From Bacteroidota bacterium (lineage in GTDB: Bacteria > Bacteroidota > Ignavibacteria > Ignavibacteriales > Melioribacteraceae), in NCBI GenBank assembly GCA_023397505.1, contig JAEWUC010000008.1, positions 62,001 through 126,000 on the forward strand: a stretch of DNA of 64,000 nt, in the 5' to 3' direction. This document shows, one piece after another, positions 8,320-17,528 of this stretch. Positions within the stretch are counted from its first letter, which is position 1, and each line of letters starts with the position of its first letter. The translations under genes were made by a program, and so were the position numbers. The notes beneath the pieces are model-generated. The model had not been told where the DNA came from, ran no database searches, and saw only the letters and a program-made list of their open reading frames with translations.

Positions 8320-9519
8320 CTATTTTAACTCTTCCTTAAGTGTCTCGCCAATAATTTGTATTCCGCGTTGAATTTTGTCTTCGGGCGTGTGCGAATATGA
8401 AAGTCTGAAATGCGTATTGTCTTTCCCTTCTGGATCGAAAGTTTTACCGACAACAAACACTGCGCCTTTTGCAATTGTTTTTTTGAGAATCGAAACAACA
8501 TCAATTTGCGGTGGAAGTTTACACCAAATATAAAATCCTCCGCGCGGCTCAGTCCATGTTATTTCTTCTGGAAAGTATTTTATAATTGCCTCCGCCATCG
8601 AATCTTTACGGCGTTTATAAATTTTACGAAGGTCGGCAATATAATTGTAGATGCCGCCGTTTTTTACAAATTCATTTGCAAGCACTTGCGTAAAATTCGG
8701 CGAGCATGCATCAATTGACTGTTTGCATAACTCTGCTTTTTTATAAATGTCTTCAGGTACAAGCATCCAGCCCAATCGAAATCCCGGCCCCAATATTTTT
8801 GAAAACGCACCTGTATAACAAATCGTTAATTCTTTATCATACATTGCTTTCATTGGAAGACATCTTTCTTTATCCGCATTATCAAAATACAAATCGCCGT
8901 ACGCATCATCTTCAATTAAAGGAAGATCATATTCTTGAAGAAGTGCGAGAACTTCTTTTTTTCTTTCTTGCGTATATAGGGTCCCGGCGGGATTATGGAA
9001 ATTCAAAGTTAGATAAACAAACTTGGGCGGAACTCTTTTGTTTTGTACTAAATATTTTTTTAAAAGCTCAATATCAATTCCGTTTTCATTCAGTTCAATC
9101 CCTTTTAGTTCTGCTTGATATGATTTGAAAGCCGAGATCGCCCCGATAAAACATGGGTTTTCCGTTATAACAGTGTCGCCGGGATCGATAAAAACTTTTC
9201 CTAAAATATTAATTGCTTGAAGAGAGCCGGTTGTTATCAAAAGTTTATTGTTATCAACCGGTAAACCTTTTTTCCGCAAATGCTCTTTTAATGTATCGAG
9301 AAGCGGCGGATAGCCCGGTGTAGGTCCGTACTGAAAACCGTCTTGTTTTATTTTTAGGGGAAGCGAATTATAAATTTCATCAATTTGTTTAACAGGGAAA
9401 AGTTCGTTGCCCGGCATTCCACCGGCAAACGAAATTATGTCGGGGCTAGTTGCAAGACTCATCAAGTCTCTTATTTCGGATGTACGAAGTGAATCAACGA
9501 CTTTCGAAAATCTTATCAT
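8320..9519 (-). CDS. Fold-type I aminotransferase (2-aminoadipate/aromatic type)
   Basis: The 399-residue PLP enzyme belongs to the class I/II aminotransferases of the LysN/MocR-like group. The start IRFSKVVDSLRTSEIRDLM is typical of this group. FAGGMPGNELFPV, TLNFHNPAGTLYT (substrate carboxylate binding), IEDDAYGDLYF (cofactor Asp) and TGAFSKILGPGFRLGWM (PLP lysine, Lys241) are all present. These enzymes transaminate 2-aminoadipate, branched-chain or aromatic amino acids to 2-oxo acids. The neighbouring ACT protein, PaaK and IorAB genes make aromatic 2-oxo acids the most sensible product. That is context inference, not a sequence proof. Confidence 0.88.
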   Translation of the reverse strand: MIRFSKVVDSLRTSEIRDLMSLATSPDIISFAGGMPGNELFPVKQIDEIYNSLPLKIKQDGFQYGPTPGYPPLLDTLKEHLRKKGLPVDNNKLLITTGSLQAINILGKVFIDPGDTVITENPCFIGAISAFKSYQAELKGIELNENGIDIELLKKYLVQNKRVPPKFVYLTLNFHNPAGTLYTQERKKEVLALLQEYDLPLIEDDAYGDLYFDNADKERCLPMKAMYDKELTICYTGAFSKILGPGFRLGWMLVPEDIYKKAELCKQSIDACSPNFTQVLANEFVKNGGIYNYIADLRKIYKRRKDSMAEAIIKYFPEEITWTEPRGGFYIWCKLPPQIDVVSILKKTIAKGAVFVVGKTFDPEGKDNTHFRLSYSHTPEDKIQRGIQIIGETLKEELK

Positions 9520-9607
9520 TTCTCTCTCTCAAACTATTTTATTGGCACACAGATTATTATTAATCATGATTTTTCATAAACGATCATATTAAATCTGCGT
9601 TCCATTT

Positions 9608-10033
9608 TTATAACTCGTAAATGTCGCTTGCTTTAACCAATTCCAATTTATGTTTTTCAAGAATTGAAATTGTTTGTTCGACGTCTTCTGTTTTAATAAT
9701 TACCGTTGCACGATTGCTTAACGCAAACGCGTACATATATTCAACATCAATTCCCTCTGAGGAAAGAATTTTTAAAGCCCTGTGTAAGCCGCCCGGTTCG
9801 TTCGGAACTACAAGTCCTATTACTTTTGTGATATGAACAGAAAATCCATTTTTTTTTAAAACTTTTTCAGCTTCTTCGGGTTTATTAACTATAAGCCGCA
9901 AAATTCCGTAATCGGCAGTATCGGCAACGCTGAAAGCCGACATGTTAATATTTGCCGAAGTTAAAACTTCAGTAACTTCAGTAAGCCGTCCGGACTTGTT
10001 TTCAAGAAATATCGATAGTTGTTTAATTATCAT
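9608..10033 (-). CDS. Tandem ACT-domain protein
   Basis: The 141 residues form two ACT folds. The first (about 1-70) begins IIKQLSIFLENKSGRLTEVTEVL. The second (about 72-140) has VVPNEPGGLHRALKILSSEG. Each carries the ligand-binding 'N/E-x-(S/P)-G-x-L' turn. ACT domains bind amino acids and act as allosteric sensors. This small stand-alone form is usually found directly beside phenylacetate-CoA ligase and indolepyruvate oxidoreductase genes, as here (10 bp downstream of paaK). It probably senses an aromatic or branched-chain amino acid, which is inference. No catalytic domain is attached. Confidence 0.88.
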   Translation of the reverse strand: MIIKQLSIFLENKSGRLTEVTEVLTSANINMSAFSVADTADYGILRLIVNKPEEAEKVLKKNGFSVHITKVIGLVVPNEPGGLHRALKILSSEGIDVEYMYAFALSNRATVIIKTEDVEQTISILEKHKLELVKASDIYEL

Positions 10034-10042
10034 ATTAGCCTT

Positions 10043-11341
10043 CTATAATTTTCTTTTATCAATCACGCGCTTAGCTTTTCCTTCGCTGCGTTCGATTGTT
10101 TTAGGCTCAACAAGTTTTACGTTTGCATTAATTCCGAGCGCCGATTCGATATTGTGCTGAATTTTGTTTTTCAATCCTTCGAGTTTTTTTATTTCATCGG
10201 AGAAAAATTGGTCTTCAACTTCAACCCACACCTCAAGGATATCGAGATTATTGACTCTATCAACTATCAATAAATAGTGCGGTTTTGTTTCACTCATTTC
10301 CAAAAGTACGGTTTCAATCTGCGAAGGGAAAACATTTACTCCGCGTATTATTAACATGTCGTCCGATCTTCCCAAACATTTTTGCATTCGAACAATAGTT
10401 CTTCCGCAAGAGCATTTTTCATAATTCAACTTTGTTAAGTCGCGCGTTCGATAACGGAGAAGCGGAAGAGCTTCTTTTGTAATACAAGTAAAAACGAGTT
10501 CGCCGATTTGTCCTTCCGGTAAAACTTCGAGTGTTTGCGGATCAATAACTTCGGGAATAAAATGATCTTCAAAAACATGAAGACCCTTTTGATGCAAACA
10601 TTCTGTTGCAACTCCGGGACCGATTACTTCACTCAAGCCGTAAATATCGATGGCTTTTATTTTTAATTTATCTTCAATTTCACGGCGCATTTCTTCAGTC
10701 CACGGTTCCGCGCCAAAGACTCCGGCTTTCAATTTTAATGAATTGGGAGAAACACCGTTTTCAATCATTGCTTCTGCAAGATAAAGCGCATAAGACGGAG
10801 TACACGCTATTACTGTGGATCCGAAATCTTGCATAAGCTGTAATTGTCTTTGAGTATTTCCACCGGAAATTGGAATTACAGTCGCACCGATTTTTTCAGC
10901 ACCGTAATGAATTCCCAATCCGCCGGTGAACAAGCCGTAACCATACGCAATATGAAGAACGTCATTCTTATCCGCTCCCGCTGCAGTTAAAGTACGCGCA
11001 ATAACTTCCGACCATATTTCAATATCTTTTCTTGTGTAACCGACCACGGTTGGTTTGCCTGTCGTTCCGCTCGATGCGTGAACGCGCACTACCTCGGATT
11101 TGGGAACAGCGAATAAACCGAATGGGTAATTATCGCGCAAATCCTGCTTTATTGTGAAAGGCAAATTTTTTAATTGATCTATGCCTTTAATATCGCCCGG
11201 TTCAATTCCGTTTTTTTGAAATAAGCAGCGGTAAAAAGGAACATTGTAATAAAGCCGCTGAATCATTGCCGATAAACGTTCGCTCTGAAGCTTTACAAGC
11301 TTTTCGCGTTCCATACATTCGATGTAACCGTTCCAGATCAT
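10043..11341 (-). CDS. paaK: Phenylacetate-CoA ligase
   Basis: PaaK activates phenylacetate or related arylacetates with ATP and CoA to the CoA thioester. The 432-residue size is normal. Adenylate-forming motifs are clear: VRVHASSGTTGKPTVVGYT (P-loop-like A3), DIYGLSEVIGPGVATEC (A5), LLRYRTRDLT (A7) and the C-terminal ERSEGKAKRVID with the catalytic lysine of the mobile domain. The start MIWNGYIECMEREKL is typical of the family. It is divergently placed from iorA with about 200 bp between, so the two operons may share control. With IorAB and the ADP-forming ligase it can run arylacetate metabolism in either direction. Confidence 0.95.
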   Translation of the reverse strand: MIWNGYIECMEREKLVKLQSERLSAMIQRLYYNVPFYRCLFQKNGIEPGDIKGIDQLKNLPFTIKQDLRDNYPFGLFAVPKSEVVRVHASSGTTGKPTVVGYTRKDIEIWSEVIARTLTAAGADKNDVLHIAYGYGLFTGGLGIHYGAEKIGATVIPISGGNTQRQLQLMQDFGSTVIACTPSYALYLAEAMIENGVSPNSLKLKAGVFGAEPWTEEMRREIEDKLKIKAIDIYGLSEVIGPGVATECLHQKGLHVFEDHFIPEVIDPQTLEVLPEGQIGELVFTCITKEALPLLRYRTRDLTKLNYEKCSCGRTIVRMQKCLGRSDDMLIIRGVNVFPSQIETVLLEMSETKPHYLLIVDRVNNLDILEVWVEVEDQFFSDEIKKLEGLKNKIQHNIESALGINANVKLVEPKTIERSEGKAKRVIDKRKL

Positions 11342-11543
11342 AAAAGAATTGAGTGGTGTTTTGTGTGTTTAGATTTTTAGTTTATTATTCACGCATAAAA
11401 ATAGACAACGATGTCAAGAGTTGCAATAAAGTTCACACATATATTCATAACGTTCGTTATCAATTCGCTTGCGGGGCTGAAACTAATGCCGTAATTTTTC
11501 AATAAGATAATTTAATCTAATTATATGTCGGGACTATTCTGAT

Positions 11544-13142
11544 ATGAATAAATTATTACTGCTTGGCGCCGAGGCAATTGCGCAGGGCGCTATCGACGGG
11601 GGTATATCGGGAGTTTACGCTTATCCCGGAACGCCTTCGACAGAAATAACCGAGTACATTCAAAAATCTAAAACGGCGCGCGAAAAAAAAATCCATAGCC
11701 GGTGGTCGGTGAATGAAAAAACCGCCATGGAAGCAGCACTTGGAATGTCATACGCAGGCAAGCGCGCGATGGTTTGCATGAAACATGTCGGCTTGAACGT
11801 AGCCGCCGATCCGTTTATTAATTCTGCAATAACAGGTGTGAACGGCGGGCTGATTGTTGCTGTTGCCGATGACCCATCCATGCATTCATCGCAAAACGAA
11901 CAGGACTCTCGCTTCTTCGGAAAGTTTGCAATGATACCGATATTCGAACCTTCGAACCAGCAGGAAGCTTACGACATGACACGCGAAGGATTTGCGCTTT
12001 CCGAGAAATATAAAACACCCGTGATGATTAGAATAACGACACGGCTTGCTCATTCGCGTTACGGGGTTGAAACAAAAAACCCTATTGATGAAAACTCTAT
12101 TTCACTGCCGGGTGATTCCAAGCAATTTGTTCTTCTTCCTGCTATTGCACGCAGCCGTTATAAAATTTTACTCGGTAACCAAAAAAATTTTGAAGTTGAA
12201 TCCGAAACTTCACCGCACAACAAATTCATCGACGCGAAAAATAAATCACTCGGCGTAGCTGCATGCGGGATAGCATTTAATTATTTAATAGAAAATTTTG
12301 AAAATCATGTTTGTGATTTTCCTACCGTAAAAATCGGGCAGTATCCTCTTCCAAAGAAGATGCTGCAGAAACTTTACGAAGAGTGCGATGAAATACTTGT
12401 CCTCGAAGACGGCTATCCTCTTGTAGAAGAAGCTTTAAATGGATTTTACGGTTGCGGTAAAAAAATCAGCGGCAGACTAAACGGTATACTTCCACGCGAT
12501 GGTGAATTAAATCCTACGATAGTAGCAAAAGCTCTCGGATTGAAAACAAAAGAAGGTTTGCCTGTTCCTGAAATTGTTGCAAACCGTCCGCCGGAATTAT
12601 GCACGGGCTGCAGCCACCGAGATATTTATGAAGCTTTAAACGAAGCGATGAAATCATTTGGCGATAAAAGAGTTTTCTCCGATATCGGCTGCTATACACT
12701 TGGTGCGCTTCCTCCGTTTAATGCAATAAATTCTTGCGTTGATATGGGCGCATCAATAACTATGGCAAAAGGCGCTGCCGATGCTGGGCTCACTCCTTCC
12801 GTAGCAGTAATAGGCGATTCTACTTTTACTCATTCCGGTATTACCGGATTGCTTGATGCGGTGAATGAAAAATCAAATATAACAGTAATAATTTCGGATA
12901 ACTCAGCAATTGCAATGACTGGTGGACAAGATTCTTCCGCAACAGGAAAACTTGAACAAATTTGTTTGGGTCTTGGCGTTGAACCCAAGCACATACGAAT
13001 TTTATTCCCGGTTCCCAAAAATCATAACGAAATGGTAGATGTATTAAAAGAGGAGCTTGCATACTGCGGCGTTTCAGTTATTATTTCACAAAGGGAGTGC
13101 ATTCAAACTTTACCTAAGAAAAAGAAGTCGGACAAAGTATAA
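11544..13142 (+). CDS. iorA: Indolepyruvate:ferredoxin oxidoreductase alpha subunit, without ferredoxin domain
   Basis: IorA is the TPP-dependent catalytic subunit that decarboxylates aryl pyruvates to aryl-acetyl-CoA. The N-terminal pyrimidine domain (LLGAEAIAQGAIDGG, then YAYPGTPSTEITEYI) and the C-terminal TPP domain (LCTGCSHRDIYEAL, VIGDSTFTHSGITGLLDAVN, NSAIAMTGGQDSS) are complete. The protein stops at residue 532 after ISQRECIQTLPKKKKS. The archaeal enzyme continues into a two-cluster ferredoxin domain, which is absent here. This shorter form is, to my knowledge, common in Bacteroidota. iorB follows after 71 bp. Electrons must leave through Cys-bound clusters elsewhere or a separate ferredoxin, none of which is adjacent. 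Confidence 0.93.
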   Translation: MNKLLLLGAEAIAQGAIDGGISGVYAYPGTPSTEITEYIQKSKTAREKKIHSRWSVNEKTAMEAALGMSYAGKRAMVCMKHVGLNVAADPFINSAITGVNGGLIVAVADDPSMHSSQNEQDSRFFGKFAMIPIFEPSNQQEAYDMTREGFALSEKYKTPVMIRITTRLAHSRYGVETKNPIDENSISLPGDSKQFVLLPAIARSRYKILLGNQKNFEVESETSPHNKFIDAKNKSLGVAACGIAFNYLIENFENHVCDFPTVKIGQYPLPKKMLQKLYEECDEILVLEDGYPLVEEALNGFYGCGKKISGRLNGILPRDGELNPTIVAKALGLKTKEGLPVPEIVANRPPELCTGCSHRDIYEALNEAMKSFGDKRVFSDIGCYTLGALPPFNAINSCVDMGASITMAKGAADAGLTPSVAVIGDSTFTHSGITGLLDAVNEKSNITVIISDNSAIAMTGGQDSSATGKLEQICLGLGVEPKHIRILFPVPKNHNEMVDVLKEELAYCGVSVIISQRECIQTLPKKKKSDKV

Positions 13143-13213
13143 AATGTATTTAGATTGTTTGCCCTTTTAGTTAAAAGAAGAACGAATCATTTATTAAGAA
13201 ATTTTATCGGGTT

Positions 13214-13789
13214 ATGAAAAAAGATATAATTTTAGCCGGTGTTGGCGGACAGGGAATTTTATCAATTGCGGCGATAATCGGATTTGCCGCGCTTGAAAAA
13301 AATTTTTTTGTAAAACAAGCCGAAGTTCATGGAATGAGTCAGCGCGGAGGCGCAGTACAATCCCACTTAAGAATTTCTTCAAAAGAAGTAGCTTCGGATT
13401 TAATTCCGTTCGGTGAAGCAGATATAATTTTATCTGTCGAACCGATGGAGTGTTTGCGCTACTTGCCTTATTTATCTTCCGAAGGGTGGATAATTACAAA
13501 CACAACTCCATTTGTTAACATTCAGAATTATCCGGATGTTAACGAATTACTTTCAAAAATAAAATCTTATAAAAATGTTATTACAATAGACGCCGACGAA
13601 ATTGCTAAAAGAATCGGTTCACAAAAATCGTCAAATGTTGTTTTGCTCGGCGCAGCATCGCGTTATCTCGAAATCCCTTTCGAAAATCTTGAAAGCGGAA
13701 TCAAAACATTATTCGGCCCAAAAGGCGAAAATGTTGTTAACAAAAATATAACGGCGTTAAGAGAAGGACACGAATCTATTCTTATTTAG
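13214..13789 (+). CDS. iorB: Indolepyruvate:ferredoxin oxidoreductase beta subunit
   Basis: IorB is the gamma-type domain subunit of the 2-oxoacid:ferredoxin oxidoreductase and pairs with IorA. Its 191 residues show the family hallmarks ILAGVGGQGILSIAAIIGFA at the N-terminus and KQAEVHGMSQRGGAVQSHLR, which contribute to CoA binding, then GEADIILSVEPMECLRYL. It lies between iorA and the ADP-forming acyl-CoA ligase with short gaps (71 and 41 bp) in one apparent operon. Confidence 0.95.
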   Translation: MKKDIILAGVGGQGILSIAAIIGFAALEKNFFVKQAEVHGMSQRGGAVQSHLRISSKEVASDLIPFGEADIILSVEPMECLRYLPYLSSEGWIITNTTPFVNIQNYPDVNELLSKIKSYKNVITIDADEIAKRIGSQKSSNVVLLGAASRYLEIPFENLESGIKTLFGPKGENVVNKNITALREGHESILI

Positions 13790-13830
13790 CGACCGATTTT
13801 CCTCAAAGAAAAACGCAGAGAGGAAGACGA

Positions 13831-15900
13831 ATGGAATCACTTAAAAACTTTTTCTACCCGAAATCAATTTGCATTGCGGGCGCAATCGCAAAAGAGAAAA
13901 GTATTGGGCGCGAAATGCTCGCATCAATTAAAAATTATGGTTATACCGGAAAAGTTTTTCCGGTGAACAATAAACTTGATGAAGCACTCGGTTATAAAGT
14001 ATATCATTATATCGAAGAGATTGAAGAACAAATTGATCTTGGAATAATCATTATCCCCAAACAATATGCAGAGGCAACTGTTGATGCTTTCCTCGCGAAG
14101 AATGTTAAATCTATAATCTTAATTTCCGCGGGATTCGAAGAAGTAGGCAAAGAGGGCGAGGAACTTCAAAATAAAATTGTGCAAAAAATAAATGACCACG
14201 GCGCAAGACTCGTTGGCCCAAATTGCATGGGAATAATCAACACGCTTGATGAAACAAAGCTCAACGCAACTTTTGTTGCTGAAAAACCAGAAACGGGTTC
14301 TACCGGATTTTTATCTCAAAGCGGTGCGCTCGGTGCGGCTGTTTTAAATTCATTGAGAGAAACCGAAATTAAATTGGCACATTTTATTAGTGTGGGCAAT
14401 AAAGCAGATGTTTTTGAAAATGATGTTTTGAATTTTTGGAACAAAGACGACAATATAAAAACAATGGCTTTTTACTTAGAAAGTTTTGTGGAAGGTAAAA
14501 ATTTTATAAAACCTTTTATTCGGGGAGAGATAAGAAAACCGGCTGTTGTTTTAAAATCAGGAAAAACAAAAAGCGGAATGAAAGCGGCGTCTTCGCACAC
14601 CGGGGCTTTAAGCGGTAAGGACAAGGTTACAGATTCTCTTCTCAGGCAATTCGGAATTATTCGCGCGGATAATTTAAACGAGCTTTTCAACACCGCAAAA
14701 GGTTTTGAACATTTCCCGCTCCCCAAAGGAAACAGAGTTGCTGTAATTACAAACGCCGGTGGACCTGCAATTTTATGTGTTGATAAAATTGATAATGAAG
14801 GATTGGTTCTCGCGGAATTTTCTGAAGAAACAAAAACTAAGCTACGCGGCGTTGTTCATCCTGAAGGAAGCATTAACAACCCCGTTGATTTGCTTCCGGG
14901 CGGTACGGCAGATGTCTATAAAAATACTATTGAAATTGCGGCCGCCGATAAAAATGTAGATGCCGTGATTACGATTTTTGTTGAGCCGATAATGGTTCCT
15001 GCTTTTGAAGTAGTTGAGGAAATCAATTCAATAAATTGCAACAAGCCGGTTTTACAAATTGTTATGCCGCTGCCGGAATTTTGGAACCTGTATAAAAACG
15101 AATCGAAACTAAAAACACCTCTTTTCAAAAATCCGGAAGACCCGGCGGAAGTTATTGCGAACATGCTTTTCTATGTGCAAACAAAAGATCGTTTGAACCG
15201 CAACAAGAACGTTTATTCGGAATTGTTGAATATTTTTCCGTCTTCGAAAAACAGTCTTACAAATAAATTTTTATCACAAGAGGGGGTTCATAAACTTTGT
15301 GAACAATATAACCTTCCAACGATAAAAAACAGAATTATCAAAGTAGTTGATCCGACAAAAATCAAAAATGATTTTTACCCGCTTGTTTTAAAAGGAATAA
15401 ATGAAAAAGTAATTCACAAATCCGAAATGAGCGCGGTAAAATTAAACATAAAAAATCCGGATGAATTGCTCTCTGCCGCAGTCGAAATAAAGAATAGCTT
15501 TGCCAATGCGGGTTATGAAGTTGAAAAATTTCTCGTTCAAAAATTTGTTGAAACAAAACACGAATTAATTATTGGCGGTTTCCGAGATCCTTCTTTCGGT
15601 CCAGCAATTTTATTTGGTTCCGGCGGCAAATATGTTGAAGTGTACGATGATGTTGCGATAAAATCTTGTTACTTATGCGATGAAGATATTGAAGATATGA
15701 TAGATAGGACTAAGATTGGAAAAATATTGCGAGGTGTTCGCGGCGAAGAATCCTGCGACATTCGCGAACTAAAAAGAATAATTACTTCGTGTTCAAGAAT
15801 GATGCTTGAAAACGAAAACATTTCCGAGTTTGATATAAACCCGCTTATAGTTGATCGGAACAATAAATACATTGCCGTAGACGTGAGGATAAAAATTTAA
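13831..15900 (+). CDS. ADP-forming acetate/arylacetate-CoA ligase, fused alpha-beta
   Basis: The 689-residue protein joins the alpha part (CoA-binding Rossmann domain, about 1-130, starting FFYPKSICIAGAIAKEKSIG; then ligase-CoA domain with AASSHTGALSG, His256) to the beta ATP-grasp part (from about 480, with LVLKGINEKVIHKSE, His529). Both histidines are the phosphotransfer residues known from this family. The enzyme converts acyl-CoA, ADP and phosphate to acid, CoA and ATP. Downstream of iorAB it most likely conserves energy from arylacetyl-CoA or acetyl-CoA. The preferred acid cannot be told from sequence. Confidence 0.92.
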   Translation: MESLKNFFYPKSICIAGAIAKEKSIGREMLASIKNYGYTGKVFPVNNKLDEALGYKVYHYIEEIEEQIDLGIIIIPKQYAEATVDAFLAKNVKSIILISAGFEEVGKEGEELQNKIVQKINDHGARLVGPNCMGIINTLDETKLNATFVAEKPETGSTGFLSQSGALGAAVLNSLRETEIKLAHFISVGNKADVFENDVLNFWNKDDNIKTMAFYLESFVEGKNFIKPFIRGEIRKPAVVLKSGKTKSGMKAASSHTGALSGKDKVTDSLLRQFGIIRADNLNELFNTAKGFEHFPLPKGNRVAVITNAGGPAILCVDKIDNEGLVLAEFSEETKTKLRGVVHPEGSINNPVDLLPGGTADVYKNTIEIAAADKNVDAVITIFVEPIMVPAFEVVEEINSINCNKPVLQIVMPLPEFWNLYKNESKLKTPLFKNPEDPAEVIANMLFYVQTKDRLNRNKNVYSELLNIFPSSKNSLTNKFLSQEGVHKLCEQYNLPTIKNRIIKVVDPTKIKNDFYPLVLKGINEKVIHKSEMSAVKLNIKNPDELLSAAVEIKNSFANAGYEVEKFLVQKFVETKHELIIGGFRDPSFGPAILFGSGGKYVEVYDDVAIKSCYLCDEDIEDMIDRTKIGKILRGVRGEESCDIRELKRIITSCSRMMLENENISEFDINPLIVDRNNKYIAVDVRIKI

Positions 15901-16154
15901 CAGAATATTCTTTCTACCTGGTAAAACCCGGTAAAAAATGTGATAAACAAAGTATTTAGTATCCGCCTCTTTTAAATGAATTTCGATTTATATAAATATT
16001 CAGAATGATATTTATTAAATACGTCTTTACGGATTTCTAAAAAATCATATCTACATCGGCGGGTTTGTCATAATATAAAAGAATATTGATTGCGTTTATA
16101 AAAGACCCAAACACTAAATTACACTTAAAACGACATCTAAAAATCATTTCGTAT

Positions 16155-16162
16155 TAAATTTG
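16155..16162 (+). promoter_or_regulatory. Possible -7 box of the efflux operon (TAAATTTG)
   Basis: TAAATTTG fits TAnnTTTG and lies 80 bp before the periplasmic adaptor gene. The dyad 10 bp downstream would cover the region just after the transcription start. No clear -33 element is seen. Confidence 0.3.
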
Positions 16163-16171
16163 CATAATTTT

Positions 16172-16193
16172 AAACCAAAACCAAGTTTGGTTT
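16172..16193. promoter_or_regulatory. Dyad AAACCAAA-N6-TTTGGTTT, candidate operator
   Basis: Perfect 8-bp inverted repeats (16172-16179 and 16186-16193) enclose ACCAAG, which itself makes a second nested palindrome ACCAA-GT-TTGGT. The site is just after the -7-like word and 50 bp before the first gene of the exporter operon. This position suits a TetR- or MarR-type repressor site; no regulator gene is adjacent. Confidence 0.45.
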
Positions 16194-16242
16194 GACTAAA
16201 CTATATGATAAAAAGAATGAAGAATATTAGCCGGGAGTATTA

Positions 16243-17505
16243 ATGAAAAGAAAAATCATCATACCTGTTATTGCCGTTATCACAGTTCTTGTTGTGTATT
16301 TGTTGTTTTTTGCCAACGAAAAAACGGTCACAAATTTTACGTTTGGAGAAGTTTCAAGAGGAAATTTACATGTTTTAATTACAAGTTCAGGTACGCTTGA
16401 AGCGACTTCAACCGTTGATGTTGGAACTCAGGTTTCCGGCAGAATTACAAAACTATACGTAGATTTTAATAGTGAGGTTAGAAAGGGTCAATTAATCGCA
16501 GTAATTGACACGACAACGTTGGCGGCACAAGTAAGAGATGCACAAGCAAACCTTGCGAGATCGGAAGCAGAGTACAAACAAAAAACCGTTATTCACGAAA
16601 AAAATCAAACTCTTTACGAAAAAAAATACATCTCCGAACTTGATATAATTCAATCAAAAACCGACGTAGAGTCCTCGCTTGCTAATTTAAAATCTGCGCA
16701 GTATGCACTTGAAAAAGCGAAAACAAATCTCGGATACGCTTATATATATGCCCCCATTTCCGGTAAAGTTATAGACAGAAGCGTTGAAGAGGGACAAACA
16801 GTTGCGGCAAGTTTATCTGCGCCAACATTATTTACAATTGCCGAAGATCTTACTTCTATGAGAATTCTAGCCGATGTTGACGAAAGCGATATTGGCGATA
16901 TCAAAGAAGGACAAAAAGTTACTTTCACGGTTCAAACTTATTCAGACAAAACTTTTGAAGGAATCGTTTCGCAGATACGATTAAAATCTACTGTTGTTTC
17001 AAATGTTGTTAATTACACGGTTGTCGTTCAAGCAGATAATTCAAACATGCTTTTACTTCCGGGCATGACCGCCACCGTAGATTTTTATGTTGATTCAAGA
17101 GAAGACGTTTTACTCGTTCCCAACACCGCTTTAAGATTTCAACCAACCGAAGAAATGTTGGAGAAGCTTGCCGAGGATATGAAATCTGAGATGAAAAATG
17201 TACCCGACAGCATAAAAGCAAAATTCCAAAATCGACCGCGTCCCAACTTTGGTACAAATGGCAGAATGCCTGCCGGCATGGACAAAATGAAACGCGTATA
17301 TTATCTGGATACTAACGGGAAACTAAAAATGACTCCAATATTGACCGGTTTGACAGATGGAAGGAACACGGAAGTTATTAGAGCGCGCGATTTAAATAAA
17401 GGAATGAAAATCATTATCGGTTCCGACAGTGAAACGTCAACCACCAAGGGACCAAACTCTCTCACCCCCAACGGGCAAGGCGGCCCGCCTCGTATGATGA
17501 TGTAA
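16243..17505 (+). CDS. MacA-like periplasmic adaptor (HlyD family)
   Basis: This 420-residue membrane fusion protein starts with one membrane helix (about 5-22). The barrel-sandwich 'lipoyl' domain is split (SSGTLEATSTVDVGTQVSGR and YIYAPISGKVIDRSVEEGQTV) around a coiled-coil hairpin (about 90-165, ARSEAEYKQKTVIHEKNQTL). Beta-barrel and membrane-proximal domains follow (SDKTFEGIVSQIRLKSTVV, VLLVPNTALRF). It links an inner membrane ABC transporter to a TolC channel. A GGGAG site precedes the ATG. The C-terminus is Gly/Pro/Met-rich. The order adaptor-ATPase-permease-TolC shows a complete tripartite exporter. MacA/MacB-type substrates include macrolides, peptides and lipids. Confidence 0.92.
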   Translation: MKRKIIIPVIAVITVLVVYLLFFANEKTVTNFTFGEVSRGNLHVLITSSGTLEATSTVDVGTQVSGRITKLYVDFNSEVRKGQLIAVIDTTTLAAQVRDAQANLARSEAEYKQKTVIHEKNQTLYEKKYISELDIIQSKTDVESSLANLKSAQYALEKAKTNLGYAYIYAPISGKVIDRSVEEGQTVAASLSAPTLFTIAEDLTSMRILADVDESDIGDIKEGQKVTFTVQTYSDKTFEGIVSQIRLKSTVVSNVVNYTVVVQADNSNMLLLPGMTATVDFYVDSREDVLLVPNTALRFQPTEEMLEKLAEDMKSEMKNVPDSIKAKFQNRPRPNFGTNGRMPAGMDKMKRVYYLDTNGKLKMTPILTGLTDGRNTEVIRARDLNKGMKIIIGSDSETSTTKGPNSLTPNGQGGPPRMMM

Positions 17506-17528
17506 CTAACCATAACGGAGAATGCTAT

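Larger units (their letters stand above)
15901..16242. other. Intergenic region before the efflux operon
   Basis: This 342 bp stretch is AT-rich and contains no ORF I can support. It holds an imperfect hairpin (TACCTGG-TAAAA-CCCGGTA at 15916-15934) without a T tract, a TAAATTTG -7-like word at 16155-16162, and the dyad at 16172-16193 listed separately. Confidence 0.6.

Noticed and set aside
8706..9128. 140-codon plus-strand ORF
   Set aside because: Antisense to the aminotransferase, with no homology pattern.
15916..15934. Hairpin after the ADP-forming ligase gene
   Set aside because: One mismatch in the stem and no T tract on either strand, so not called as a terminator.
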